From NCBI GenBank assembly GCA_965215155.1, contig CBDCCY010000001.1:2046001-2110000 (forward strand): a stretch of DNA of 64,000 bases, given 5' to 3'. The notes beneath the pieces are model-generated. The model was not told where the DNA came from, made no database searches, and worked only from the letters and a program-made list of their open reading frames with translations. Positions 1 to 10,672 of the stretch are shown here, piece by piece. This DNA comes from JAGWAJ01 sp965215155. Lineage in GTDB: Bacteria; Acidobacteriota; Vicinamibacteria; Vicinamibacterales; UBA8438. Each line of letters starts with the position of its first letter. The first letter of the stretch is position 1. A program made the position numbers and the translations under genes.

Positions 1-2
1 TC

Positions 3-482
3 GGCCGGGCCGTCCCCGCCGCGGGTCCCGTGGACGGCGGCGCGCAGAGCCCGGCCCATGACGACCGACCGGCGCTCGTTGGCGAGGAGACTCTCGACGA
101 GTCGGCGGGCGCGCTCGACGGCGACGGCCTCAGCTACTACTACCGGCTGGAGGGGGACGCGGCGGTCGAGGAATCCCTCCGCGAGCCTCGCCTCCCCGAG
201 GCGGACGTTGCCCCGCTGCGTCGGACCCCCGGGGCGACCGACGGGCCGGAGGACGGTTTCACGGTGCAGGTCGGGGCGCTGGCGGATCGCGACCTGGCCC
301 AGCGCATCGCCGACCGCCTCGCTGCCAGGGGATTCCCCGCCTTCGTCGCCGATCCGGCGCATGATGCGCCGGTTGCGATGTACCGGGTCCGCGTCGGTCG
401 CTTCGCGGAGCACCGTGTCGCGGAGCGGATGAAGCGGCGTCTCGAGACCGAGGAGCATTTCCGGCCCTGGATTACGCGCTGA
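3..482 (+). CDS. SPOR-domain protein, 5' end outside the window
   Basis: The frame is open from the left edge to the TGA at 480-482, so the gene starts upstream and only its C-terminal part is seen. The last ~75 residues form a SPOR-like fold: a strand with FTVQVGALADRDLAQR, a helix, then YRVRVGRFAEHRVAERM, which is the usual two-repeat pattern of this septal peptidoglycan-binding domain. SPOR domains bind glycan strands stripped of stem peptides at division sites or act in cell-wall proteins. Residues before it are acidic and low in complexity, like a periplasmic linker. The full architecture (membrane anchor, lytic enzyme or TPR part) cannot be judged. It lies upstream of lnt, separated by a repeat-rich spacer of about 120 bases. 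Confidence 0.75.
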   Translation, partial: GRAVPAAGPVDGGAQSPAHDDRPALVGEETLDESAGALDGDGLSYYYRLEGDAAVEESLREPRLPEADVAPLRRTPGATDGPEDGFTVQVGALADRDLAQRIADRLAARGFPAFVADPAHDAPVAMYRVRVGRFAEHRVAERMKRRLETEEHFRPWITR

Positions 483-483
483 G

Positions 484-516
484 AATCGGAGCCGCAGGCG
501 ACGGTTTCCGGGCGAG
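484..516 (+). repeat. Dispersed repeat element 2, copy 1
   Basis: A block reading approximately tcggagccgcaggcgacgg followed by tttccgggcgag. A close match lies at 16521-16554 and a shorter one at 47500-47517. At all three places it lies within about 25 bases of a copy of the palindromic repeat described separately, so the two may be parts of one composite intergenic element. Confidence 0.55.
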
Positions 517-536
517 CGCGCCGTGACGGGCGCGTT

Positions 537-591
537 GGGAGTCTGCGCTGGCACGGAGCTCTCCATGGCACGTTCTGCGGCGCAGATTCCC
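537..591 (+). repeat. Dispersed palindromic repeat, copy A (long-loop form)
   Basis: The arms GGGAGTCTGCGC (537-548) and GCGCAGATTCCC (580-591) pair over 12 positions with one G-T wobble around a 31-base loop. The 53-base core is about 90 percent identical, base by base, to the copy at 57210-57262, including the loop with CCATGGCACGTTCTG. It lies between the SPOR gene and lnt. The ATG in its loop (565) is not in the lnt reading frame. Confidence 0.8.
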
Positions 592-604
592 GGCGAGGGC
601 GGAG

Positions 605-2119
605 TTGCGCGCCCGCATCGTGCCCGGGAGGGCGCCGGTCGCCGCCGTCCTGTCGGGCGTCCTGCTCGCTCTCAGCTTCCCGCACTACGGCCACCCCGCG
701 GTGGCGTGGGCGGCACTCGTCCCGCTCCTGGTCGCCCTGTGTCGCGAGCGAGGCGTGGCCCGCTCCTTTCTGTTGGGGCTGGTGACGGGCCTGGTGCACT
801 TCGCGGGCACCATCTATTGGATCGGCGCCGTGATGAACGGCTACGGCGGTTTGCCGTGGCCCGTTGCCTACCTGGTGCTGGGACTGCTCGTCGCCTACCT
901 GGCGCTCTTCCCCGCGTTCTTCGCCGCCGGAACGGCGGTCGTCGTCCGGCGGCTCGGCCCAGGCGGCCTGTTCGCGGCGCCGGCGCTGTGGGTCACCACC
1001 GAACTGGGGCGCATCCACCTGTTCACCGGGTTCCCGTGGGAGCTTCTCGGCTACAGCCAGGCGGGCGTGGCGCCGGTGGCCCAGACCGCGAGTCTGGCCG
1101 GAGTGCTTGGCGTCTCGGCCCTCGTGGTGCTCGTCAACGCGGCCGCGGCGTTCGCCGCCCTGGCGCCTCCCCGGCGCTGGCTGCCGGTGGCGGCGGCGGC
1201 GACGGTCCTGGCGGCCTGCGTGGCGTTCGGCGCCTGGCGGCTGCGCGACGCCGCGCTGCTCACCGCCGGCACGCCGTTGCGCGTGGCGGCGCTCCAGGGG
1301 AACGTGGCCCAGGACGAGAAGTGGGACGCGGGCCGGAGCGCGACCATCCTGGCCGGCTATCTGGAGCAGACGCGCCGTGCAGCGGCCGACGGAGCGGCGC
1401 TGATCGTCTGGCCGGAGGCGTCGACGCCCTTCGCCTTCGAGCTCGACCCGCGGGGCGAGGAGGTGCGGGCCGCGGCGCGGGAGACCGGCGCCCACCTGCT
1501 CGTCGGCAGCACCCTGATCGAGCCGGCGCCGGACTACCGCTACTACAACACCGCGTTCCTGGTCGACCCGTCGGGTGCGACCGCGGGGGTGTACCGCAAG
1601 CAGCGCCTGGTGCCGTTCGGCGAGTACGTGCCGCTGCAGCAGGCGCTGTTCTTCGTCTCGCCGCTCGTGGAGGGCGTCGCCGGGTTCTCGGCCGGCTCCG
1701 GGCCGAGCACGCTCCCGGTCGCCGGCAGCGCGGTCGGGACCGCGATCTGCTACGAGATCATCTATCCTGCGCTGGTGCGCGACCTGGTCCGCGCCGGTAG
1801 CGAGCTGCTGGTCACGATCACGAACGACGCCTGGTACGGACGTTCCGCCGCGCCCCATCAGCACTTCCAGCAGGCGAGCATGCGGGCGGTCGAGCAGGGG
1901 CGCTACCTGGTGCGGGCGGCCAACACCGGCATCAGCGGCGTGTTCGACCCCTACGGCCGCGCGCTGTCGCGGACCGCGCTGTTCGAGCCGGCGGTCGTCG
2001 TCGGTGACGTGCGGCTGCACGACGGGCTTACGGTGTACGGGCGCATCGGCGACGCCCCGGCCTACGCGGGTGCCGCGGTGACCGCGCTGCTGCTGTGGGC
2101 CTGCCGGCGGCGCCGGTGA
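605..2119 (+). CDS. lnt: Apolipoprotein N-acyltransferase
   Basis: Inner-membrane enzyme that transfers the third acyl chain to the N-terminal cysteine of outer-membrane lipoproteins. The first ~220 residues are hydrophobic and contain several membrane segments; the rest is a carbon-nitrogen hydrolase domain. The expected catalytic triad is visible: Glu271 in WPEAS, Lys332 in YRKQRLVPFGEYVP and Cys382 in AICYEIIYP. At 504 residues it has normal family length. The start is TTG at 605, chosen because GAGGG lies five bases upstream and the first membrane helix follows at the usual distance. Lnt implies a Gram-negative envelope, which agrees with the lol, bam and lpt genes further on. Confidence 0.95.
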   Translation: MRARIVPGRAPVAAVLSGVLLALSFPHYGHPAVAWAALVPLLVALCRERGVARSFLLGLVTGLVHFAGTIYWIGAVMNGYGGLPWPVAYLVLGLLVAYLALFPAFFAAGTAVVVRRLGPGGLFAAPALWVTTELGRIHLFTGFPWELLGYSQAGVAPVAQTASLAGVLGVSALVVLVNAAAAFAALAPPRRWLPVAAAATVLAACVAFGAWRLRDAALLTAGTPLRVAALQGNVAQDEKWDAGRSATILAGYLEQTRRAAADGAALIVWPEASTPFAFELDPRGEEVRAAARETGAHLLVGSTLIEPAPDYRYYNTAFLVDPSGATAGVYRKQRLVPFGEYVPLQQALFFVSPLVEGVAGFSAGSGPSTLPVAGSAVGTAICYEIIYPALVRDLVRAGSELLVTITNDAWYGRSAAPHQHFQQASMRAVEQGRYLVRAANTGISGVFDPYGRALSRTALFEPAVVVGDVRLHDGLTVYGRIGDAPAYAGAAVTALLLWACRRRR

Positions 2120-2243
2120 GTGGATCCTGTTCGGAGGCGGCGTCGCAGTGAGCGCGTTGCTGCGGTAGGCCTCCCGGCGGCGCCGGTGAAACCGTGTCGG
2201 GCCGGCGTCGTTGCCCGACCGAGCGACGGAAACGGAGGACGGC

Positions 2244-3363
2244 GTGGCGATGGTGTTCGAGGAGCAGGCGCGGCGGTACCAGGAGCTGATCAAGCGGGCG
2301 TCCGATCTGCGGAGCTATCTTTGACGCGGCAGGCGCCGCATCCGAGATCGCCCGTCTGGAGGAGCAGGCCTCGGCGTCCGGGTTCTGGGACGATCAGGCG
2401 GCGGCGCAGCGCGTGCTGCAGCGCCGGCGCCGTCTTCAGGAGGACGTCGACCTGGCGGAGTCGCTGCGTACGCGGAGCGACGACCTCGACGTGCTGTTCG
2501 AGTGGGCCAGCCAGGGGGAGAGCGTAGCCGATGACCTGGCGGCAGGTCTCGACGCCCTGCAGCGGCAGGTGGACGCGGGCGAGATCAAGAAGATGCTCAG
2601 CGGGGAGCACGATGCGCTCAACGCCATCGTATCGATCCACCCGGGGGCCGGCGGCACGGAGTCGCAGGACTGGGCCGAAATGCTGCTCCGCATGTATCTC
2701 CGCTGGGCCGAGCGGCGGGGGTTCGCGCGCGACGTGATCGAGGTGCAGCCGGGCGACGAGGCGGGGGTCAAGAGCGCGACCGTACTGATCTGCGGGACGC
2801 ACGCCTACGGCCTGCTGCTGACGGAGGCCGGCGTGCATCGGCTGGTGCGCATCTCGCCGTTCGACCAGGCCGCCCGGCGGCACACGTCGTTCGCCTCGGT
2901 CTTCGTCTGGCCGGAGCTCCCGGACGACGTCGAGGTGGAGATCGAGGAGAAGGACCTGCGCATCGATACCTACCGCTCGAGCGGCGCAGGCGGGCAGCAC
3001 GTGAACGTCACCGACTCGGCGGTGCGCATCACGCATCTTCCGACCGGCATCGTGGTCTCGTGCCAGAACGAGCGATCCCAGCACCGCAACCGTGACGCGG
3101 CCATGAAGGTGCTGCGGGCGCGCCTCTACGACGTGAAGCGGCGGCAGCAGCAGGAGAAGCTGGCGGAGATCGGCGGCGAGAAGAAGGAGATTGCCTTCGG
3201 CAGCCAGATTCGGAGCTACGTGCTCCACCCGTACCGGATGGTGAAGGACCACCGGACACGCGTCGAGGTGGGCAACGTCGACCGCGTGCTCGACGGCGAC
3301 CTCGACGAGTTCATCAAGAGCTGCCTGATGCGGAAGGCGGCGCCGGGAGCCGCCGCGCGCTGA
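2244..3363 (+). CDS. prfB: Peptide chain release factor 2, needs +1 programmed frameshift
   Basis: Release factor for UGA and UAA codons. A short first frame starts at GTG 2244 (GGAGG five bases upstream; ATG 2250 is an alternative), runs 26 codons and stops at TGA 2322-2324. A +1 slip at CTT-TGA (CTT 2319-2321, then GAC from 2323) joins it to the long frame ending at 3363, giving about 372 residues, near the E. coli RF2 length of 365. The slip site TATCTTTGAC and an upstream GGAG (2311-2314) match the known RF2 autoregulatory frameshift. The product has the SPF stop-codon recognition tripeptide (VRISPFD) and the GGQ hydrolysis motif (SGAGGQHVN). An annotation starting only in the second frame would lose the N-terminus. 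Confidence 0.95.
2311..2325 (+). promoter_or_regulatory. prfB: Programmed +1 frameshift site of prfB
   Basis: GGAG, one spacer base, then TAT CTT TGA C. The Shine-Dalgarno-like GGAG just upstream of CTT, the slippery CTT and the in-frame TGA followed by C are the three elements of the classical bacterial RF2 frameshift. When RF2 is scarce, termination at this TGA is slow and the ribosome slips, which restores RF2 levels. Confidence 0.95.
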
Positions 3364-3373
3364 CGAGGACGGG

Positions 3374-3407
3374 GCCGGGCGCTCAGCGCCGGAACGTGGC
3401 GCCCGGC
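3374..3407. terminator. Hairpin between convergent prfB and PBP genes
   Basis: GCCGGGCGC (3374-3382) and GCGCCCGGC (3399-3407) form a perfect nine-base-pair stem with a 16-base loop. It sits just after the prfB stop and covers the last codons of the convergent penicillin-binding protein gene, so it could act on both strands. There is no T-run, so a terminator role is inferred from position only. Confidence 0.5.
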
Positions 3408-5680
3408 TCGGTCCCCGCGATGAACACTTCCCGGATGGTGCCCCGGCCGCCGCGCGCCACCTGCTCGCCCGTCATCTCGTCGACGGTGCGGAAGAGGATG
3501 TTGCCGGGCGCCTGAAACTCGGGCGGCGGCTCGCGGTCGGCCCCGTAGGCCTTGAGAAACTCGATCCAGATGGGCAGGGCGACGCGGGCGCCCTCCTCGT
3601 TGCGGCCGAGAGAGCGCTTTTCGTCGTAGCCGACCCACACCCCCACCGTGATGTCCGGATCGAAGCCGACGAACCACGCGTCGGTGTAATCGTCCATCGT
3701 GCCGGTCTTGCCGCCGACCGGCCAGTCGAGCTCTCGCCGGGCTCGCTGCGCCGTGCCGCGCTGCACGACGCCCCGCATCAGGCTCACCATGACGTAGGCC
3801 GTGTCGGCGCGCAACGCGTCGCGGGGCTGGGGGCGGTTCTCCTCGAGGACGTGGCCCTCCCGATCGCGCACGCGCTCGATCCGGAACGGGATCATCCGCT
3901 GGCCCCCGTTGGGGAACACGGAGTAGGCGCTGGTCACCTCCATCAGCGTCGCCTCGGCGGATCCGAGCGCGACGGACAGGTAGGGAGGAATCGGCGCCGT
4001 GAAGCCGACGCGCCGCGCGAAGTCGACCACCGTTTCCGGGCCGACGGCGTCCATCATCCAGACCGCCGGCACGTTGCGGGACTTCTCGAGGGCGCGGCGC
4101 AGCGTGATGGGTCCCTCGTACCTGTGGTCGTAGTTCGTGGGCCGGTAGCGCGGTTGGGCGGGGCCGACCTCATAGGCTACGGGCTGGTCCATCACGATGG
4201 AGGTCGGCGTGTAGCCCTGGTCGATGGCCGCCGCATAGAGCACGCCCTTGAAGAGCGAGCCGAGCTGGCGGTAGGCCTGCGTCGCGCGGTTGAACTTGCT
4301 GCGGTCGAAGTCGTAGCCGCCGACCATCGCCAGCACGCGTCCCGTGCGGTTGTCGAGGGCCAGCAGGGCCGCCTCGACCTCCGGTTCCTGGTCGAGAGTC
4401 GCCCGCACCTCGCTGCGGTCGCCGTCGGGGAGCGTCGTGATCCGGACGTCGACGAGATCGCCGCGCTCGACCAGCTCGGCCGCGGTCCGGCGGGTCCAGG
4501 CGTATCCGTCCGGTTCGATCGTCGCGCGGTACGGTCCGGCGCGAACGCGGATGCGGTCGCCCCGGACGCCGGTCACGACGGCCGGCACGACGTCGCCGGC
4601 TTCGATGGGGTAGATCCACTGCGGGTGCTCGAAGTCCTCCACGGTCGCTCTGGCATCGTCGCCGGTGAGAACGTTGCGCCGGGGACCGCGGTACCCCTGT
4701 CGCTTGTCGAGAGCCCGCAGCCCGTTGGCGACGGCGCGGTTGGCGGCTCGCTGCAGATCGATGTCCAGCGTGGAGCGGACCACGAGGCCGTCGTGGTAGA
4801 GCCGGCGGGCACCGTACTCGCGCTCGAGATGCTGGCGGATCTCCTCCAGAAAGTAGGGCGCGATCGTGTTGCTCCGCTGCTGCCGCGGGGCGAGCACGAT
4901 CGGTTTGGCCATCTCGTCGGCGGCTACCTCCTCCGTGATGAAGCCCTCCTCCGCCATGCGTCGCAGCGCGTAGTTGCGCCGCTCGGTGGCCGCCTTCATG
5001 TTCACGAGCGGGCTGACGCGCGACGGGCCCTGGATGATGCCGGCGATGACCGCGGCCTCGCCGAGCTCGACGTCGCGGGCGGACTTGCCGAACAGGAGCT
5101 GCGCCGCCGCCTCGACGCCGTCCGCCGCGTGCGTGGCCGTGCCGAGCCAGACCTGGTTCGCGTACAGGGCGAGGATCTCGGGCTTCGTGTAGCGCTTCTC
5201 GAGATGGACCGCGTAGTACATCTCGAGGAGCTTCCGCTGCCACACCTTCTCGCGGCCGAGGACCTCGCCGCCTACCTCGACGTTGCGCGCGAGCTGCATC
5301 GTCAGCGTGCTCGCGCCGCTGAACAGCTCGCCCCGCAGCACGTCCTGGATGGCGGCACGGATGATGCCGGGGACGCTGATGCCGTTGTGTGCGAAGAACG
5401 CGTCGTCCTCGGCGGCGATGATCGCCTGCCGCAGCACTTCCGGGATGTCCTCGTAGCCGATGATGACGCGCCGTTGCACGGCGAACTCGCCGATGAGCTG
5501 GCCCCCGCGGGCTTCGACGCGCGTGATGGTGTTGGGCGCGTAGTCGTCGAGCGCGGCGATCTGCGGCAGGTCCGGCGCGTACGCGAACAAGGCGCCGCTG
5601 ACGATGCCGAGGACGGCCGCGACGGCGAACAGCCCGGTGTAGGTGGCCGATCGGGGAGAGCGTCTGGAAGATCGCGGCAC
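3383..5680 (-). CDS. Class A penicillin-binding protein (PBP1A-like)
   Basis: Bifunctional peptidoglycan glycosyltransferase and transpeptidase. After a membrane anchor (GLFAVAAVLGIVSGALFAY) comes the GT51 domain with EDDAFFAHNGI, the GASTLTMQLARN motif and RKLLEMYYA. An OB-like insert and the transpeptidase domain follow. The transpeptidase has SLFK as the Ser-x-x-Lys nucleophile motif, SRN as the Ser-x-Asn motif and KTGT near the C-terminus. I start at GTG 5680, just before the basic stretch that precedes the membrane helix. The frame stays open to a TTG at 5842, but that extension is non-membrane sequence and runs into the dnaK promoter. The gene is convergent with prfB and divergent from dnaK. 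Confidence 0.9.
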   Translation of the reverse strand: MPRSSRRSPRSATYTGLFAVAAVLGIVSGALFAYAPDLPQIAALDDYAPNTITRVEARGGQLIGEFAVQRRVIIGYEDIPEVLRQAIIAAEDDAFFAHNGISVPGIIRAAIQDVLRGELFSGASTLTMQLARNVEVGGEVLGREKVWQRKLLEMYYAVHLEKRYTKPEILALYANQVWLGTATHAADGVEAAAQLLFGKSARDVELGEAAVIAGIIQGPSRVSPLVNMKAATERRNYALRRMAEEGFITEEVAADEMAKPIVLAPRQQRSNTIAPYFLEEIRQHLEREYGARRLYHDGLVVRSTLDIDLQRAANRAVANGLRALDKRQGYRGPRRNVLTGDDARATVEDFEHPQWIYPIEAGDVVPAVVTGVRGDRIRVRAGPYRATIEPDGYAWTRRTAAELVERGDLVDVRITTLPDGDRSEVRATLDQEPEVEAALLALDNRTGRVLAMVGGYDFDRSKFNRATQAYRQLGSLFKGVLYAAAIDQGYTPTSIVMDQPVAYEVGPAQPRYRPTNYDHRYEGPITLRRALEKSRNVPAVWMMDAVGPETVVDFARRVGFTAPIPPYLSVALGSAEATLMEVTSAYSVFPNGGQRMIPFRIERVRDREGHVLEENRPQPRDALRADTAYVMVSLMRGVVQRGTAQRARRELDWPVGGKTGTMDDYTDAWFVGFDPDITVGVWVGYDEKRSLGRNEEGARVALPIWIEFLKAYGADREPPPEFQAPGNILFRTVDEMTGEQVARGGRGTIREVFIAGTEPGATFRR

Positions 5681-5823
5681 GCAGTACCTGGCCTTTGAGA
5701 GTAGGTATCGGCGCCTGACGCCCGACTGTCGAGCGCTCGGCAGGCCGTCCGTCCAACCCGACCTCGGCAGAATAGCATGCCACGGACGATCGGCCCGATA
5801 CGCCGCTGCCTCAAGCGGGAAGT

Positions 5824-5853
5824 TTGACAGAGGTGGGCTCAACTTTCTACACT
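5824..5853 (+). promoter_or_regulatory. dnaK promoter with HspR (HAIR-like) operator
   Basis: TTGACA at 5824-5829 and TACACT at 5848-5853, spaced by 18 bases, make the best sigma-70-type promoter in the window, about 100 bases before dnaK. The -35 box forms half of the dyad TTGA-N11-TCAA (5824-5827 and 5839-5842). The consensus HAIR operator of HspR is CTTGAGT-N7-ACTCAAG, whose core is exactly TTGA-N11-TCAA. An hspR-type gene lies downstream in the same locus, so autoregulatory repression of dnaK is likely. The outer bases of both arms deviate from consensus. Confidence 0.65.
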
Positions 5854-5954
5854 TTCTTACATGCAGGTTGTGGGAGGCGACCGATTCCCTCCCTTTTCCG
5901 CGTGAACCCGGCCGCCGGGTCGGGCGCGCGTTGAGGACGAAGAGAGATCATCAG

Positions 5955-7871
<1,917 letters not shown>

Positions 7872-7890
7872 GGCCGGCGCCGAAGCGGCG

Positions 7891-8988
7891 ATGGACTTCT
7901 ACGTCATCCTCGGGCTGGAGCGCGGCGCAAGTCAGGGCGAGGTCAAGCGCGCCTACAAGCGCGTGGCGCGCCGGTACCACCCGGACATCAATCCGGGCGA
8001 CCGTGAGGCAGCGGCCTTCTACCGGCGCGCCACCGAGGCGTACGAGACGCTCGTCGACCCCGACCGGCGCCAGGAGTACGACGCCCATGGGTTCGCCTCG
8101 CCGGTCGACGAGCCGGCGACGGTGGAGTTCCAGGGGTTCGACTTCTCCGCGTCGGGGACCGGGGGCGGCGTTTCGGCCACGTTCCGCGAGCTGTTTTCGG
8201 AGGTGCTCGAGCACACGGGTCCGGGAGGAACGCCGGCCGAGGCGGAGCGCGGGAGCGACGTCCACGGCGAGATCGCCCTGGGGTTCCACGAATCGCTGGC
8301 GGGAACGGAGCGCCGCCTCGCCATCACCCGGCTCGACGTCTGTGAAGGGTGCGGTGGGACCGGCCGCCGCCGGGCGATGGCCGGCCGGTGCACCACCTGC
8401 CACGGCGCCGGGACCACGCGCTGGCGGCGCGGGCACATGATCTTCAGCAAGTCGTGTGCCGACTGCGGCGGGTCGGGACGGATGCGCTATCACCAGTGCG
8501 GTGCGTGCGGCGGCGAGGGGACCGTGGCGCGCGAATCGGCGATCACGATCCAGGTGCCGGCCGGCATCGGCGACGGGGCCTGCCTGCGCATCGAGGCGCA
8601 GGGCAACGCGGGCCGGCGGGGCGGGGCGCGAGGCGATCTCTACATCACGGCCCGCGTCGAGGGGCATCGCTTTCTCCGCCGCGAAGGCGACGACCTGTAC
8701 GTGGACCTGCCCGTCGCGGTGCACGAGGCAGCGCTCGGCGCCCTCGTCGACGTACCGACGGCGGGGGGACCGGCCTCGCTCCGGATCCCGCCCGCGACGC
8801 AGTCGGGCGACCGCTTCCGTCTGCCCGGGCGCGGCGCGCCGTCGCCGCGCACCGGACAGCGCGGCGACCTGGTCGTGACGGTGACGATCGTTCTGCCGCC
8901 GGCGCGCGACGAGCGGTCGCGGCGACTGCTCCGGGAACTCGGCCGCATGCAGGGGGCCGACGTGCGGAAGGACTTGTTCGAGGGCTAG
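7891..8988 (+). CDS. dnaJ: DnaJ-family co-chaperone
   Basis: Hsp40 that delivers substrates to DnaK and stimulates its ATPase. The J-domain fills the first ~65 residues with His30-Pro31-Asp32. The central zinc domain has four CxxCxGxG-type repeats (CEGCGGTG, CTTCHGAG, CADCGGSG, CGACGGEG), and the C-terminal substrate-binding beta domains follow. There is almost no Gly/Phe-rich linker and the total of 365 residues is normal. Its stop codon TAG (8986-8988) is formed by the TA target duplication plus the first base of the IS element that follows. Without the element the same TAG would exist and hspR would start four bases later. Confidence 0.93.
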   Translation: MDFYVILGLERGASQGEVKRAYKRVARRYHPDINPGDREAAAFYRRATEAYETLVDPDRRQEYDAHGFASPVDEPATVEFQGFDFSASGTGGGVSATFRELFSEVLEHTGPGGTPAEAERGSDVHGEIALGFHESLAGTERRLAITRLDVCEGCGGTGRRRAMAGRCTTCHGAGTTRWRRGHMIFSKSCADCGGSGRMRYHQCGACGGEGTVARESAITIQVPAGIGDGACLRIEAQGNAGRRGGARGDLYITARVEGHRFLRREGDDLYVDLPVAVHEAALGALVDVPTAGGPASLRIPPATQSGDRFRLPGRGAPSPRTGQRGDLVVTVTIVLPPARDERSRRLLRELGRMQGADVRKDLFEG

Positions 8989-10073
8989 TGTGCACCGTCA
9001 GAAATACGTGAGCAGTAACGCTTCAGGGATTCCAGGATCTGCTCGGCGGTCTTCGTCCAGACGAAGGGCTTGGGGTCTTCGTTGTAGACCGCCAGGTACT
9101 CCTTGATCGCCGCCTCGAGTGCTTGGGTGCTGCGATGGGTTCCACGCCGGATCTGCTGCCGGGTGATCTCGGCGAACCAACGCTCTACCTGGTTGAGCCA
9201 CGATGCGCTCGTGGGCGTGAAGTGCAGGTGATACCGAGGACGCCGTGCCAGCCAGTCGTGGATCATCGCCGTCTTGTGCGTGCCGTAGTTGTCCAGCACC
9301 AGGTGGATGTCGAGGTCGGGCGGCACCGCCTTGTCGATCACGGCGAGGAAGCGCTTGAACTCCACCGAGCGGTGCTTCCGAAAGCACCTGCCGATCACCT
9401 CGCCGGTGGCGGTGTTCAGGGCCGCGAACAACGAGGTCGTGCCGTGCCGTCGATAGTCGTGTGTCCGCTGCTCCGGTGCTCCCGGACGCATCGGCAACAC
9501 CGGCTGGGTACGGTTCAACGCCTGGATCTGCGACTTCTCATCCACACACAGCACCACCGCTCGCTCCGGCGGATGCAGGTACAGCCCCACGATATCGCGC
9601 ACTTTCTCGATGAACAACGGGTCTCGCGACAGCTTGAAGGTCTCGCTGCGATGGGGCTTGAGCGCGAACGCGCGCCACACGCGGCCGACGGTCGAAGCGC
9701 TCAGCCCGCAGGCTCGGGCCATCGACTCCCGGCTCCAATGCGTCGCCCCCCGTGGGGTCGTCTCCAGCGTCCGGACCACGACCCGTTCGACGTCCTCGTC
9801 CGACACCCGGCGCGGCGCGCCCGGCCGTGGTTCGTCCAGCAAGCCGTCGCAGCCGTTGCGCAGGAACCGCCGCCGCCACTTGCCGACCGTGGCCCGCGTC
9901 GTGCCCAGAGCCTGCGCCACGACCTGGTCGCTCCGTCCCGCGGCGCTCTGCAGCACGATGCGTGCCCTCAGGGCCAGAGCCTGCGCGGTATTGCGCCGGC
10001 GCAGCCAACCCTCCAGTTCCTCGCGCTGTGCGTCCGAGACCTCCGGGACCTCTCGTGTGTAATGGTTCGGCAC
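8985..10073 (-). CDS. IS630-family transposase, copy 1
   Basis: DDE transposase of 362 residues. The N-terminal helix-turn-helix segment (ALGTTRATVGKWRRRFL) is followed by the RNase-H-like core with Asp178 (VDEKSQ), Asp261 (LDNYGTH) and Glu297 (NQVERWFAEIT), about 35 residues after the second Asp, as in IS630/Tc1-mariner enzymes. There is no stop inside the element. The reading frame runs through the terminal repeat and ends at TAG (8985-8987 on the minus strand), made from the TA target duplication and one flanking base. Residue 176 is Cys where the second copy has Phe. It appears intact. Confidence 0.95.
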   Translation of the reverse strand: MPNHYTREVPEVSDAQREELEGWLRRRNTAQALALRARIVLQSAAGRSDQVVAQALGTTRATVGKWRRRFLRNGCDGLLDEPRPGAPRRVSDEDVERVVVRTLETTPRGATHWSRESMARACGLSASTVGRVWRAFALKPHRSETFKLSRDPLFIEKVRDIVGLYLHPPERAVVLCVDEKSQIQALNRTQPVLPMRPGAPEQRTHDYRRHGTTSLFAALNTATGEVIGRCFRKHRSVEFKRFLAVIDKAVPPDLDIHLVLDNYGTHKTAMIHDWLARRPRYHLHFTPTSASWLNQVERWFAEITRQQIRRGTHRSTQALEAAIKEYLAVYNEDPKPFVWTKTAEQILESLKRYCSRISDGAH

Positions 10074-10145
10074 GGCCCTCCTCGCTTCCGGGCCGACCGT
10101 ACCACGAGCCGATTCTACTGGTCAAGAACTTCAGGCGTTGGACAC
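8988..10145 (-). mobile_element. IS630-family insertion sequence, copy 1 (1158 bp)
   Basis: Bounded by TA on both sides (8986-8987 and 10146-10147), the target duplication of this family. The ends read inward as GTGTGCACCGTCAGAA and GTGTCCAACGCCTGAA, matching at 12 of 16 positions. It lies in a CTAG whose TAG is the dnaJ stop codon. The known preference of IS630 for TA in CTAG fits. The second copy at 58289-59477 is nearly identical, so movement was recent. The insertion separates dnaJ from hspR. Confidence 0.93.
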
Positions 10146-10152
10146 TAGCCGC

Positions 10153-10605
<453 letters not shown>

Positions 10606-10672
10606 GCGGCCGCCGGCGCGATGCCGCACGGGTCGGAGCCCCGCGCGGTCCGCGGTATGCTGTTCGGGTCCG

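Noticed and set aside
523..1800. 425-residue open frame starting near the loop ATG of repeat copy A
   Set aside because: It is out of frame with lnt, whose catalytic triad is complete in another frame. The product is Arg/Gly-rich with no motif.
5643..5954. N-terminal extension of dnaK
   Set aside because: The stretch contains the promoter and operator, and Hsp70 proteins begin at MSKIIGIDLGTT.
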